A stretch of DNA of 64,000 nucleotides from Lepraria neglecta (taxonomy: Eukaryota > Ascomycota > Lecanoromycetes > Lecanorales > Stereocaulaceae): NCBI GenBank assembly GCA_033220425.1, contig CM065652.1, positions 3,348,001-3,412,000 on the forward strand. Reading direction: 5' to 3'. A program made the position numbers and the translations under genes. Shown in pieces: positions 1-9,180 of this stretch (position 1 is its first letter; each line of letters opens with the position of its first letter). The notes below the pieces were generated by a model. The model was not told the DNA's origin. It made no database searches and was given only the letters and a program-made list of their open reading frames with translations.

Positions 1-346
1 CTTCATTGTCTATCCATAATATTGTTTCTGCTTCCTTATGGCGAGCAGCGAATGCGCGCTCCCGTCGCAGCAGTGACATGTATTTTGCATCCCAGTGGAG
101 TTGCTCGTTGATCATAGAGACTTTGCGATGGATATGCTCATAGTGCAAGCGGGCGGCAACTTCGGCCTCTTTTTTCCTGCTCTCGGTGCTTATCATCTGG
201 CCGCCAGACTCTAGCGCAATGAGGTCTTCGAAAGCGTCTCTCCAATTGCGGTCTGGCATCTGCCGCTCAACGTGGAATGGAGAGTAGGGGCTGACAACAA
301 GGTATCCGATGGGCCACATGCGTGGGCTCGCGAGGAATCTAGACAT
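1..346 (-). CDS. Conserved hypothetical protein, N-terminal part, cut by window edge
   Basis: A minus-strand frame stays open from an ATG at 346 to the left edge (115 codons, no stop). It starts MSRFLASPRMWPIGYLVVSP, continues with an Asp/Glu-rich stretch (WRDAFEDLIALESGG) and then a charged, probably helical region rich in Arg, Lys, Glu and Ala. The composition and the Trp/Pro-rich start look like real coding sequence, but I do not recognise a named family. A possible upstream exon lies at 553-1034: a GTGAGT donor at 552 and a TAG acceptor at 348 join in phase to Asn-Met at this start, and that exon has a hydrophobic segment (FCLLLVAASFDLCY). The implied 205 bp intron is long for this window, so the ATG at 346 is preferred. 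Function unknown. Confidence 0.5.
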   Translation of the reverse strand, partial: MSRFLASPRMWPIGYLVVSPYSPFHVERQMPDRNWRDAFEDLIALESGGQMISTESRKKEAEVAARLHYEHIHRKVSMINEQLHWDAKYMSLLRRERAFAARHKEAETILWIDNE

Positions 347-1469
347 GCTATACCGCAAATTGTCACGATAGGTTAAGTTTTTGGTCCACTAATTTTGCCC
401 AAGTCAGTGTTGCTCTCATAATGTAGAAGAGGCAACATATGAGAGCTCTTTGGAAAGCAAACACGGAGCTATGCCCCTGAATGAGGCCTTGCTACTCCAC
501 TAGCAATTCTGAGAAGATTCTATGGCAGGTATGAGCTATCCGGAGTACTCACTTCGTCGGCCCATGATGCAGGGGCACCACACGTATTGCAAGGTCTGTC
601 AGGATCACCTGGTGTAGAGGAGCTAGGAGTGGTTGACATCGTGTGCATCTGCTGAGCTTTGGTTTTCTTTTGTCTAGCGTAACGGAAGAATCATGCATCA
701 CTTCTATTGCCAGCCATGGCAGCCTCCTTGTCAACCAGGGGGGAGAAGAGGCTTTATAACAAAGATCAAATGAGGCTGCAACGAGAAGTAAGCAAAACAA
801 ACGCGTCCAATCGGCCACCGGTAGAATGATTCTCCGGGCGGTCATAGTTGGCCCACCAATACTAGAGTCTAGCAAAGGGGCGATACTTCTGCTCAAGTCA
901 ACTCCCATCCCCAATGGTTCGGGTCGCAGAATGCCTTGTACCGTTGAGAATGTGGATGTGAGGACTGAGATCTTCTGACAAGTATACGTCTCTCGACTCT
1001 GACCAGTACCTTGAGTAGTCTCCCTTTGAACCAAAAGCTGCCATATTTTTGCAGTAAGAAAGCCACAATTTCTGACTGAGCAGGAGCGTACTCAACTTAA
1101 ACACCAGAGATCCTACCTGCTTTCTCACTCAAAAGCCTCACTTGCTGCTCTATACAAGCCTCTGATTAAGACAGCAAAGGTACGTATTGTATTCTCCCGG
1201 TATACAAACTCTGTGAGAGAATTGACAAAGTACTGGCGAGCTTCCATCCGTCGATGCCGGCGTCTTGCGCTTGAAGCCTTCAGTTGAAAGGAGCAATACT
1301 TCGAAGTTGACTTGCATTATTCTAAGCATTGAGCTCTCCACGCTTGCAAACATGACCTTTTTTCTCTTTCGATATCAAAGACAGAGCATGCGCACTCCGA
1401 GAAATCCACTTTTGCACAAGCATGCGTCGTTGTACCTTAGCAACAGTCCGTCCACCTACCCACCACTAC
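347..1469. other. Intergenic, possible upstream exon only
   Basis: Nothing firm. The minus-strand frame at 553-1034 could be a 5' exon of the left-edge gene (phase-compatible splice to 347), but its codon use is unremarkable and no family is recognised. Confidence 0.3.
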
Positions 1470-2022
1470 CTATCCTTCCTCCTGGCCGTCATTACCATCC
1501 TCAACATCTTCAATATCCCTCACCATGTATTTACGCTCTAGGTGAAAGTTGTCGATATTATCGCCTAGCTTCTTCATTTCGGGGTCTTTGGACTCCCCGG
1601 GTTCTTTAGCTTTGGCCTCTCGTGCATGTGCTTCTCTCGTCTCCTTCTTCTTACGCGCTTTTTCTTTCTTCTTCTCTAGACAGATAGGGACGTGAGAGAC
1701 AGCTGGGGATTCTGAGACGGGCTTCTTGCAGTGTTGACACTTCACGGTGTCTGTATTGTCACCAGATTTTGCACTAGCTCCTCCGTTCAGCGGCATAGGC
1801 TTGAGGTAGTTGAGGACATTGGACGTGATTTTAGGGATATCGATTGGATCTGATTCGGATGCCTGTGCACAATCGTCAGCGAGCCGGTATGAAGAGTGCG
1901 GTTGCTGGACCTACCTCTGGGGCACGCACACGCTTCCAATCATCCTCAGCCTGGAAGTCCGCAGCACCATATGGCTGTGCTGTGGGGTCGCATGCACAGT
2001 CTGTTGATTTCCAGTCAGTACC
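1470..2022 (-). pseudogene. Truncated Sgf73/SCA7-like SAGA subunit gene
   Basis: Two minus-strand exons join across a canonical 52 bp intron (donor GTAGGT at 1914, branch CGCTGAC, acceptor CACAG ending at 1863). The product has the signature NYLKPMPLNGG, then a CxxC zinc ribbon (KCQHCKKPV, with a following His and Cys) and a Lys/Glu-rich helix (EKKKEKARKKKETREAHA). Fungal Sgf73, which tethers the deubiquitinase module of the SAGA coactivator in the nucleus, shows the same order. After about 35 more residues the frame ends at 1470 without the SCA7 zinc-binding domain expected downstream, and no complete N-terminal part is found upstream. A truncated extra copy or pseudogene is therefore likelier than the working SAGA gene. 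Family match is from memory of the motif; truncation is seen directly. Confidence 0.5.
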
Positions 2023-4411
2023 TTTTGCGAAGACTACAGTGGCGCTGCTTACCCTTGCCTAGCCAGAAACATTGCACGCAGGATCCTTTGGAATCTTCCA
2101 TCTTGTGGCCTTGCGCTGGTGTGGAATGAATTTTCAACAAGCTGGAGTTTGTGGGCTTGCTTTGGTGTGGAAGAAGTATCGCGATAACGTTGCAGATTGG
2201 GAAACTGTGTTGGTCAAAATCAGGGTTTTCTTCTCCCTCGCTAGGATGGCATCATAATCTGTTAAGGTTGCTGCAGCAATATGGTGAGAGACCGGGAGAA
2301 CAATAGAGGGATTTGTGGCCGGCAGCAACATAGATGACATGTCAATCCTCACACATGTGGATAAGGCTTTAGAGCATCATCACCCTTTACAATTGATTTT
2401 GCGATGAGCAGACCAGGGATCCTACAGCACCTCTTCTTGATGAAAAGGCTGCTACTCAATGGTAACAAACCCAATAGCTTCGGTTTCACCGGCCAAGCGG
2501 GGCATCTTTGGCAAAAAATCAGGCTTGGAAAAGTCTCTGAAGAGCATCCGTAGAAGTTCTGTTGGCAAGGACTGGTTAATACATGCAATGCTATGGAAGG
2601 CTTGTACATTCCCTCACGAAGATCGCTAACGAAGGCGAGACAGCATGACCGTGGTCACTTGGAGCAGTGCCAGACAACGCGTGCCTCTTAATAAGATTGG
2701 AAAACACTCCCCATATTGTTAGGCTGATGAGTCAAACGAAGAGAGCGTTTCGAACGAGCCTTTGAGCAATCAGTCTATTCTATATCAAGGTATTGTACAA
2801 GAATGAGAGGCATGTTCGATTTTCAGAGCAACGGATCAGTTCCAGCGAAGTATGAAATAATGATTCGGACCGAAACACAGTCATGCTCGGTCTCGCTTTC
2901 ACCATCACAGGAATTTTGGATAACGGAAGCAGCAAGTCGTCATTGTAAAGCCATTGTTATTGCAAAACATCACTCAACATCCCCGCCATAGCTGAAACCC
3001 GAAGAAAGTCCAAAAGTACAAACAAGCCTTCCTCATTACTTGCCCACTTCCACCACCCTCAACCAGCAAGAGCTCTTATGCAAAATGCTTTCAATACTCC
3101 CACTCTCGGGCGTCGTCTACCTCAAGACTCGTATCGAGGCAAATGGTCCACTTCAAAGATCATCACTACTCACAGAACACATGCAGTTCTACGTCTCACG
3201 AGACTCGTGACCTGTTCTGATCATCTTCCGCACGCGTTGCCACGATTTCATGATGATGTCAGTCCCGTCGTTTTTGTTTAAATCGACTAGGGTTGACACC
3301 GTATCTCCATCTTTCGAAAATCTTACAGTCCTTGATGTTGTAAAGGCGCACCGAACTAGCACTTCCCTTTCTGGGCTAACCACTCCCCACTGCACGGGCA
3401 GAAGGTATGCGTCTTCATCCTCTGGTGGTGCATGACACGCAGCGCTGATAGCTGCGCTGCAAGTTGATGCGAGAGGCATGTCACTAGAGTGTCGGCGGTA
3501 AGCGTTCCCTAGGGGGACAAGGACGACCAATATTTACAATGTCAACTAACCACCTCGGGATTCCCCGAAGGGATCGTCCTATTGCGCCTCGCAGGATTCC
3601 CGATAGCAGTTTCGTATCGCGCCTCGCATAACTCCCGATAGTAATGTCAAGTTGCGCCTCGCGTGATTCCCCCTTTCAAAAGTGCGGCTGAGACACAACA
3701 ATCTTTACGAAACCACTAGAATTACTAATCAGCGTTCCCTTACTAGGCAAGCTCAACCTTGGAACCGGCAGTAGACTATCCGCCACGTGCATACAGAATA
3801 GCTATTATAAGCATATTTTAGTGGATTGTAGCAGTGACGCGGGTGTTGAGGCAATCGGGGTTTACTGTAATTCCACCGACGCTAGCGCTCGCGTAGGCAC
3901 GTGACAGATAGTCGTGTACCTACTTTTGCCGAGTAGTTGAGCTCCCGGTCGTAAGTTGAGACAGGCGTGCCCGAACGCTTCTCGGGAACCTTAGTGCTGA
4001 TGCGATTGCTCTACAGTCGGCACAGGAGTGGGACGGGGTTCGGAAAGATGTGCTGAGCATTGAAAGGACGCTGCCTGCATGTGATGGACGGAGACAATAG
4101 ATCTAGGCCACCCGCTCAAGGCGGACGGAAAGAGGCCATTTAGACAAAAAGCTCTTCGCTCGTCCCTTCAACTGGTTGTTGTCTCGAACACCCCTTTACA
4201 AGAGATGCGGGGTTTCCTAGTTCGATCCTTATGGCTTAGGTGCTAAGCCGGAGTCGAGTTGCGCCGCGATTAGTAAACGTACAGCAATACATTTGTCCGG
4301 ACGAAAAGACTGTTACAGTGGTTTTATAGTATTTTTCTTTCAGTATATCTGTAGCTAACCTCCTGCTACTGTGAAGTTGAGTCGGTTTGTGCTACTGCTG
4401 GACGAGCCAGG
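2023..4411. other. Intergenic, no supported gene
   Basis: Only short frames without family features. It holds a small tandem repeat at about 3579-3675 (listed separately). The stretch from about 3690 to 4400 is GC-rich and unassigned; a GTTCGATCC-like string near 4220 does not fold into a tRNA with its flanks. Confidence 0.4.
3579..3675. repeat. Tandem repeat, about 36 bp x 3, degenerate
   Basis: Three consecutive units carry the core TTGCGCCTCGC followed by GATTCCCGATAG, beginning near 3580, 3616 and 3652. The middle unit differs at a few positions. A further partial match to GATTCCCCGA lies just upstream near 3557. Confidence 0.6.
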
Positions 4412-5261
4412 ATGTCTTCTCAGTGGGTAGATAAGCCGTATTCTCTTATTTGTACTGATCCATTCTCAAAAGATGTACGTTTGTCATTTCTCTGCTGAGG
4501 TTTTGCATCACTTAATGTATCCTCAGTCTTCCCACGCGGCATACTATGTTGCAACGCAGATGGCACTTGCCCACAATGGCATTCTCCGAGGGTTGAACTC
4601 CATCTACCTCCAAGCGACGCACATACCGCGCGAAGACCTGGTCGCGATTCGAGACTTCCTGACATATTGCCAGTGCTGGTGTGAATCCATGCACCAATAC
4701 GATGCCGAAGAAAAGGATTTCTTCCCGAGCATAGAGCTGATATCAGATGTCCAAGGAATCATGGAACGCAATATAGAGCAACACCGAGCATTCACGCCGA
4801 GATTCGATCTGTTTCAGGAGTACTCTCGGACTTGTCTTCCCGAAGACTATGACGGACGGAAGATCATGAGCCTCATCGAAGTTTTTGCGGAGCCATTAAC
4901 TCAACATCTGCGTGACGAGATTGAAACTCTGCGAGGTCTCGACATGTACGACAGCGGGCGTATACGGCAAGCTTATCAGCGTTTCGAAAAAACCCTAATG
5001 GCTACAGACAATGTTAGACGTACTTTGACGTATAAGCGAGTTTATTAACGTCACTGACTCTGTCTTAGTATCGAATCGCCCCCCCTCGTGTTTGGAACCG
5101 CAGACAGGAGCTTCGAAGGCGGCATGCATAACTTCCCGGCTGTACCATTCTTTGTGCCTTACGTCATTCAATACTGGTTTGCTAAGCGACATCGTGGCGC
5201 TTGGCGATTCAATCCGTGCACTATTTGGAGGGATCGCAGAGAATTGGCCTTCAAAGTGTAA
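4412..5261 (+). CDS. Hemerythrin-like (HHE) domain protein
   Basis: Three exons, 4412-4474, 4527-5029 and 5069-5261, give a 251-residue protein with both introns in phase. The domain is the fungal hemerythrin-like fold, a four-helix bundle that binds a di-iron centre in related proteins. Candidate ligands are seen in order: His in LAHNGILRGLNSI, the HxxxEE motif HQYDAEEKDFFP, His in EQHRAF and His in LTQHLRDE. The C-terminal part (LVFGTADRSFEGGMHNFPAV, then WFAKRHRGAWRFNPC) is a conserved extension of this fungal family and is only reached through the second intron. That intron is just 39 bp (donor GTATAAG, branch CACTGAC, acceptor TTAG); if it is ignored the protein ends early at 5048. No signal peptide, so probably cytosolic. 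The biological role (oxygen, metal or redox handling) is not known. Confidence 0.85.
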
Positions 5262-5284
5262 GCACAATACCTTAATTGCACTCC

Positions 5285-5455
5285 ACACGTGTGGCGGTTC
5301 TTCAAGTAATGGTCAAGTGGCTGAGCGAGCAGCGGGCCGACAATCGTGAGGAGAATAAGGATGGCACAAGTCCTCTTGGTGTTGCTGCACAGTTTGGACA
5401 CCTAGAGGTGGCCAAATGGCTGAAGGAGCAGGGAGTCGACGTGGGTGAGAAGGAC
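5285..5455 (+). pseudogene. Ankyrin-repeat gene fragment
   Basis: About 57 codons encode one and a half ankyrin repeats: VKWLSEQRADNREENKDG, TSPLGVAAQFGHLEVAKWL and KEQGVDVGEKD. These are the usual Thr-Pro-Leu and His-Leu-Glu-Val core positions. The frame has no start or further repeats; it begins just after the hemerythrin-like stop and ends where the minus-strand PD-(D/E)XK-like fossil starts. It is a transferred or rearranged piece of a larger ankyrin protein, not a gene of its own. Confidence 0.6.
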
Positions 5456-5499
5456 TTGCCATACTCTAGGGGTCTTCTATATTGCAGCGACTCTGATAT

Positions 5500-6242
5500 T
5501 TTACCTGGTAACAATTTTAACGATTCATACTCTATGTCCAGGCCCACAACAACCCGCACGCTAGCATCGGAGTCCATAAGATAATCTTCTGCTAGCCGAT
5601 CTAGCCTCTTCTTCTTCTGCGAGTATGCAACTTCGATGATGACCCTAGGATATCGTGCGTCGTCGTGCCAAAAAGAGGCATCCGGCTCGTACTTCGATTT
5701 CGTGTTGGAGGGAGCATTTTCTACAGGGAAATATATCTCAGTGGATCGGACAGGGCACACTTTTAGCGCGAAACAAGCTGCCCTGCCTGATCCGCTCCGT
5801 ATTGCTTTCAACTAACTTCGGATCGCGTCCTCCACTCCGTCAAGGAATAGTTCGTGTATTCCGGTGGGCATGCGAACGACAAGCCGATGGGTCTCTCCGT
5901 TGTAATCATACCTGCACGAGCTCTGTCGTTAGCCACCGCCTCTATCGGGTTAGGAGCACACGCACCGTATCTTGTCCTTTACGTATCCCGATAGCGCCTC
6001 GTCTCGACCAAGCTGGCGCTCTATCTCATCGTATTCTCCCGGTGCAAGTTGGAACTCTGTCCAGGGGTCTTGCTTGGTGTGCCTTGCAGCTCGGATGGTT
6101 TCAAAAGCGCGATAACTCGTTGGGCTTGCGGGACAGGCTTCTCGTCGGTCGGCGGAGGCGTCAAGGGGTGCTTTACGAAGCTCGAAGGTGGGGTCGTGTC
6201 TTTTTTCTGTGCTCTGGAAGCCTGCGACGTAGACATCGCCAT
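5500..6242 (-). pseudogene. PD-(D/E)XK nuclease-like (Uma2-type fold) fungal family, decayed
   Basis: Minus-strand remains of a multicopy fungal family with a restriction-endonuclease-like fold. In order: N-terminal PSSFVKHPLTPPPTDEKPVP; WTEFQLAPGEYDEIERQL; a preserved intron (donor GTGCGT, branch GCTAAC, acceptor GTGCAG) between KDKIR and YDYNGETHRLVVRMP; HELFLDGVEDAIRS; then the catalytic-type region KYEPDASFWHDDARYPRVII followed by EVAYSQKK, with Asp and Glu-x-Ala/Ser at the expected active-site spacing, and VVVGLDIEY. Lesions seen are one frame shift just after VPQAQRVIA, one in-frame TAG after AIRS (where relatives, from memory, have Gln), and loss of the C-terminal part after GLDIEY at about 5500. 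The remaining sequence is close to consensus, so decay looks fairly recent. Function of the family is not established. Confidence 0.75.
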
Positions 6243-7304
6243 ACGTTGCACTGCGCCGCGAAGTTGCACGATGGCTGTCGCGTAGACTGATCGCGGTTTA
6301 GAAGCTGGGCGCTCTGATTGACTCAGCAACAGCCTCGCAAACGCCAAGGCTGATGCGCCGACTGTGAACCACAACAGCACCGAGCTCGAAACAGTCCCCG
6401 CACTGCTTTGGCTGTGCCTAAAAATCGTAGCTTCCGTGGGCCCTGTCCTAGTTCTCAAAGTGGTGCAGCTCTGGCCCCTGGTCCTCGCTACTATTTGGGC
6501 CCTAACTCGGATCAGACTCGCTGTGGGGACCGTTTTAGAGCTCGCTACACGATCTCAGCAAGTCATGTGCTTTCTGGGAGCGACAACGCCCTTCTTCTCA
6601 CCCCTCTTCATCTGCACCGCAGAAATACTCCGTCTCCGGCAGCCTTATGGCCGGAGCAGGTCGGCCAAGAGCATGCCATGCTTTGGCTTTATCTCATGAG
6701 TTCCACGCTCCAAATGTACGTGATAAATACGGGAGTCTCAAGGTCGAGGTAGCAAAGAAGCTGGAAGTTGGTGATACATGGGAGCTGTAAAATACTTTTC
6801 CTATTTATGAGGAGAAGGTGCGTGTGTCACGCTAGATGATGGGAGCATATCTGAATCAACAGTAGAGCAGTCTGGACGTAAAGAAGCCTCCACCAATGTG
6901 CTCCAAATTGCCTCCCAATGCGCTTTCCTGACAATGGCTCGTGCCATTTCATACCGCCCAGCCTCATCCCCTCCTCGCCATTCCTCAAACACTAGCCGCG
7001 CCCTCCTACCCAAGGCTGTTAATGGTCGACCGACTATTTAAGGGCTTGGCAGTTTGGACCGACTAGTCGGCCGTTTTTTGCTTCGTAGTCGGTCCAGTTT
7101 GGACTTCAAACTGGACTGCATTGGTGGCATCTCAAGACGAGGACGTTCTCTAGACAGCCACGCTCCTAAGATAGACCCGTCTTGAGACGGTTATGTTCTT
7201 AAGATAGACAAGACGGGTCCTTAGGACGATCATGCTCTTAGGGAAGTTGTCTATGCTATTAGTAGAAAACTTTGCTAAATCGAGCTCCCAGTTAGAGAGC
7301 CCGA
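6243..7304. other. Intergenic with inverted-repeat-rich end
   Basis: No supported gene. Frames at 6364-6752 and 6801-7013 lack domains. The right part (about 7040-7225) contains nested inverted repeats, listed separately. Confidence 0.4.
7040..7225. repeat. Nested inverted repeats, possible MITE relic
   Basis: A perfect 10 bp hairpin, GTCCAGTTTG / CAAACTGGAC, lies at 7092-7116. The block GGACCGACTA (to 7065) is mirrored by TAGTCGGTCC (from 7086). A second pair, GACCCGTCTT and AAGACGGGTC, lies within 7163-7220. Such nested palindromes suggest a degraded non-autonomous DNA transposon, but no target-site duplication was found. Confidence 0.4.
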
Positions 7305-8065
7305 TTGGCTATTAAATTACCTGCTAAGGGAGACCAGTTCGTTGTCAGAAGTCTCTTAGGGGAAATTCTTGAGAAGAAGCTCCTCAACGTTCGCCAATTC
7401 CACCACGAGAATCTGGTGAGGACTTACGAGATATTCGCGTATAATGACGGCTTCTATCTTATCTCTGAACCATGTGTGTATCTCTCACACATGTTTGTCG
7501 TTGCCCGAAATATCCAAATGAGAGCTAACTTGTAGCTATTGTAAAGCAGGTAAGAATCTTTCTAGCAGCGATTTCTCACGCACAACTAACGCCCACAGGT
7601 CCTTGATGGTATATGCTTCTTGACTTCAGAGAACCTCGCTCACAATGAGTTAACACTGCCCAATATCCTGATAAATTCTGACGGATCTGTCAAAATAGGT
7701 ATGGTCAACGCGTCACGATGGAGATTCAATGCTAATATATACGCAGCAAATCTTTAGATATTGTAAAATTGATTATAACTGTGGACGAAAGAACGCCGAA
7801 TCTTTAGGCCGTGTTAGAATGAAGCTTATGGACAAGGACGCAAAAGAGAACGGCGAGCTCGGTTTGACTAGGATTGACCAGTGGTCAGAGCTTGCCGTGA
7901 ACTTCTTGTCCATGACGCCGAATAATCTCAAACAGGTATGTTTCCAGGACTCCGCCTTGTGAGCACTCACTAACCTCTCTGTAGTATGCTTTTATAAAGA
8001 AGTGGAGTAAAGGTGAACTGGAATGGTTTATGGGTGAACTGAAATTGTTTGTGTCGTACGTCTAA
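7305..8065 (+). pseudogene. STE20-like serine/threonine kinase family member, decayed
   Basis: Fragments in order match the fungal-expanded STE20-like kinase family. The ATP-lobe lysine region is AIKLPAKGDQF, followed by HHENLVRTYEIFAYNDGFYL (the helix C to hinge region), VAIVKQ then, after a proper intron (GTAAGA to CCACAG), VLDGICFLTSENLAHNELTL and NILINSDGSVKI, then a second intron at GTATGG. The C-terminal lobe is REST-like text RMKLMDKDAKENGELG and KWSKGELEWFMGELK, ending at TAA 8065. The catalytic HRD motif is replaced (AHNEL) and the DFG-type motif is lost at an in-frame TAG directly after the second intron. At least one frame shift lies before VAIVKQ. Many family members are pseudokinases, so missing catalytic residues may be ancestral; the stop and shift show decay. 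Confidence 0.6.
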
Positions 8066-9180
8066 AGCAAAGCGAAAATGGACTAAATTCGCCAGTCTTT
8101 CCTCCGTGATACGCTATACTACCCTTCCTTCTTCCCATGATGCTGACACCGACACTATCTAGTGCACTTTGGTCTCTGCATAAAAACACGGACATTCATG
8201 TCCGCATTTTGTGCAGTTACAAGACAACTGCTCATTACAAAATTGGGGTAGAGTTCTCGAATCTCTGGTAATCCTTGGGGAGAGCAACAACGGCTGGCAT
8301 CTGGCCGAAAGGAATGCTTTCGTGGCTAGTATCCGGGATCATCACGATCTACTTCACCTTGCGGAATGAGTGCTCGAGGTCGTCCCACTAATTCCAGTCG
8401 GTGAACGTGATTGGCAAATATATAACAAGCGAAGCCAAGCATAATATGGACGTCACATGTGGACTGGAGCCCAAATCATTCTTGAACGATGGGATTGCGG
8501 GCCGCGACGACTTACAAGATGGCCGGGAAGGTTTGACTAGGTTCAGGATTTCAATTTAAGAGGAGCCCGTTTGGGCAAAGATCAGAGTTGGTACGACTCA
8601 CATACCAGTACAAATTCGGAGAATCAGGGTTAGTACGAGATGCGTACCATTACAGAGTTGGGCGCATGGGGATTGGTACGATATCCGTACCGTTCCGAAG
8701 GGCGTACCATAGGGACCAGTACGGGCTGCGTACCATTCCAAAGTTTGTACCATTACGAAGGTGACATATAAGGGACCAGTACGAACGTTAGACCATTACG
8801 AGAAATGCATGATTCGTACCATTACCGAGAGTCTACCAGTACGAAGAGCCTACTCACTATGTATCATTACGAAATTGCGGACAACTGCCCCAGTACGAAA
8901 AGGGAGGAGCCTAAACGGGCTCCTCACTATATACCATTACGAAACCGCAGAACAGAAAAGGAGCCCGTTTACCTCACCTTGAGGCTTGCATCGTACTATT
9001 ACAAGTTTACCGACAATTGTGCTGAGGAAAGGAGCCGGATCGGGCTTCGGAGCTCTCGGCTTGATCTGGCTTCTCAAGCCCAAAAGCGCTCTAAGCAGCG
9101 TTCGCTAGTTATAGGTAGCACAGGGAGAATGGATGTTCAGGAAGGGGAGTGGCATTACCCAAGAGTGATAAGTCCCTACC
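8066..9180. other. Repeat-rich intergenic stretch
   Basis: No gene is supported. The main content is the degenerate motif array at about 8560-8990 (listed separately). Confidence 0.4.
8560..9050. repeat. Cluster of TACCAKTACGAA motifs bordered by GGAGCCCGTTT
   Basis: Roughly a dozen copies of GTACCATTACGAA or CCAGTACGAA variants occur at irregular 20-45 bp spacing between 8590 and 8950. The array is bordered by AGGAGCCCGTTT near 8562, its inverse AAACGGGCTCCT near 8913, and direct copies near 8957 and 9032. The alternation of CCATTACG and CCAGTACG looks like a minisatellite that has drifted. Confidence 0.55.

Noticed and set aside
4200-4260. Possible tRNA 3' half with GTTCGATCC
   Set aside because: Flanking bases do not form T-arm or acceptor stems and no anticodon arm is found upstream.
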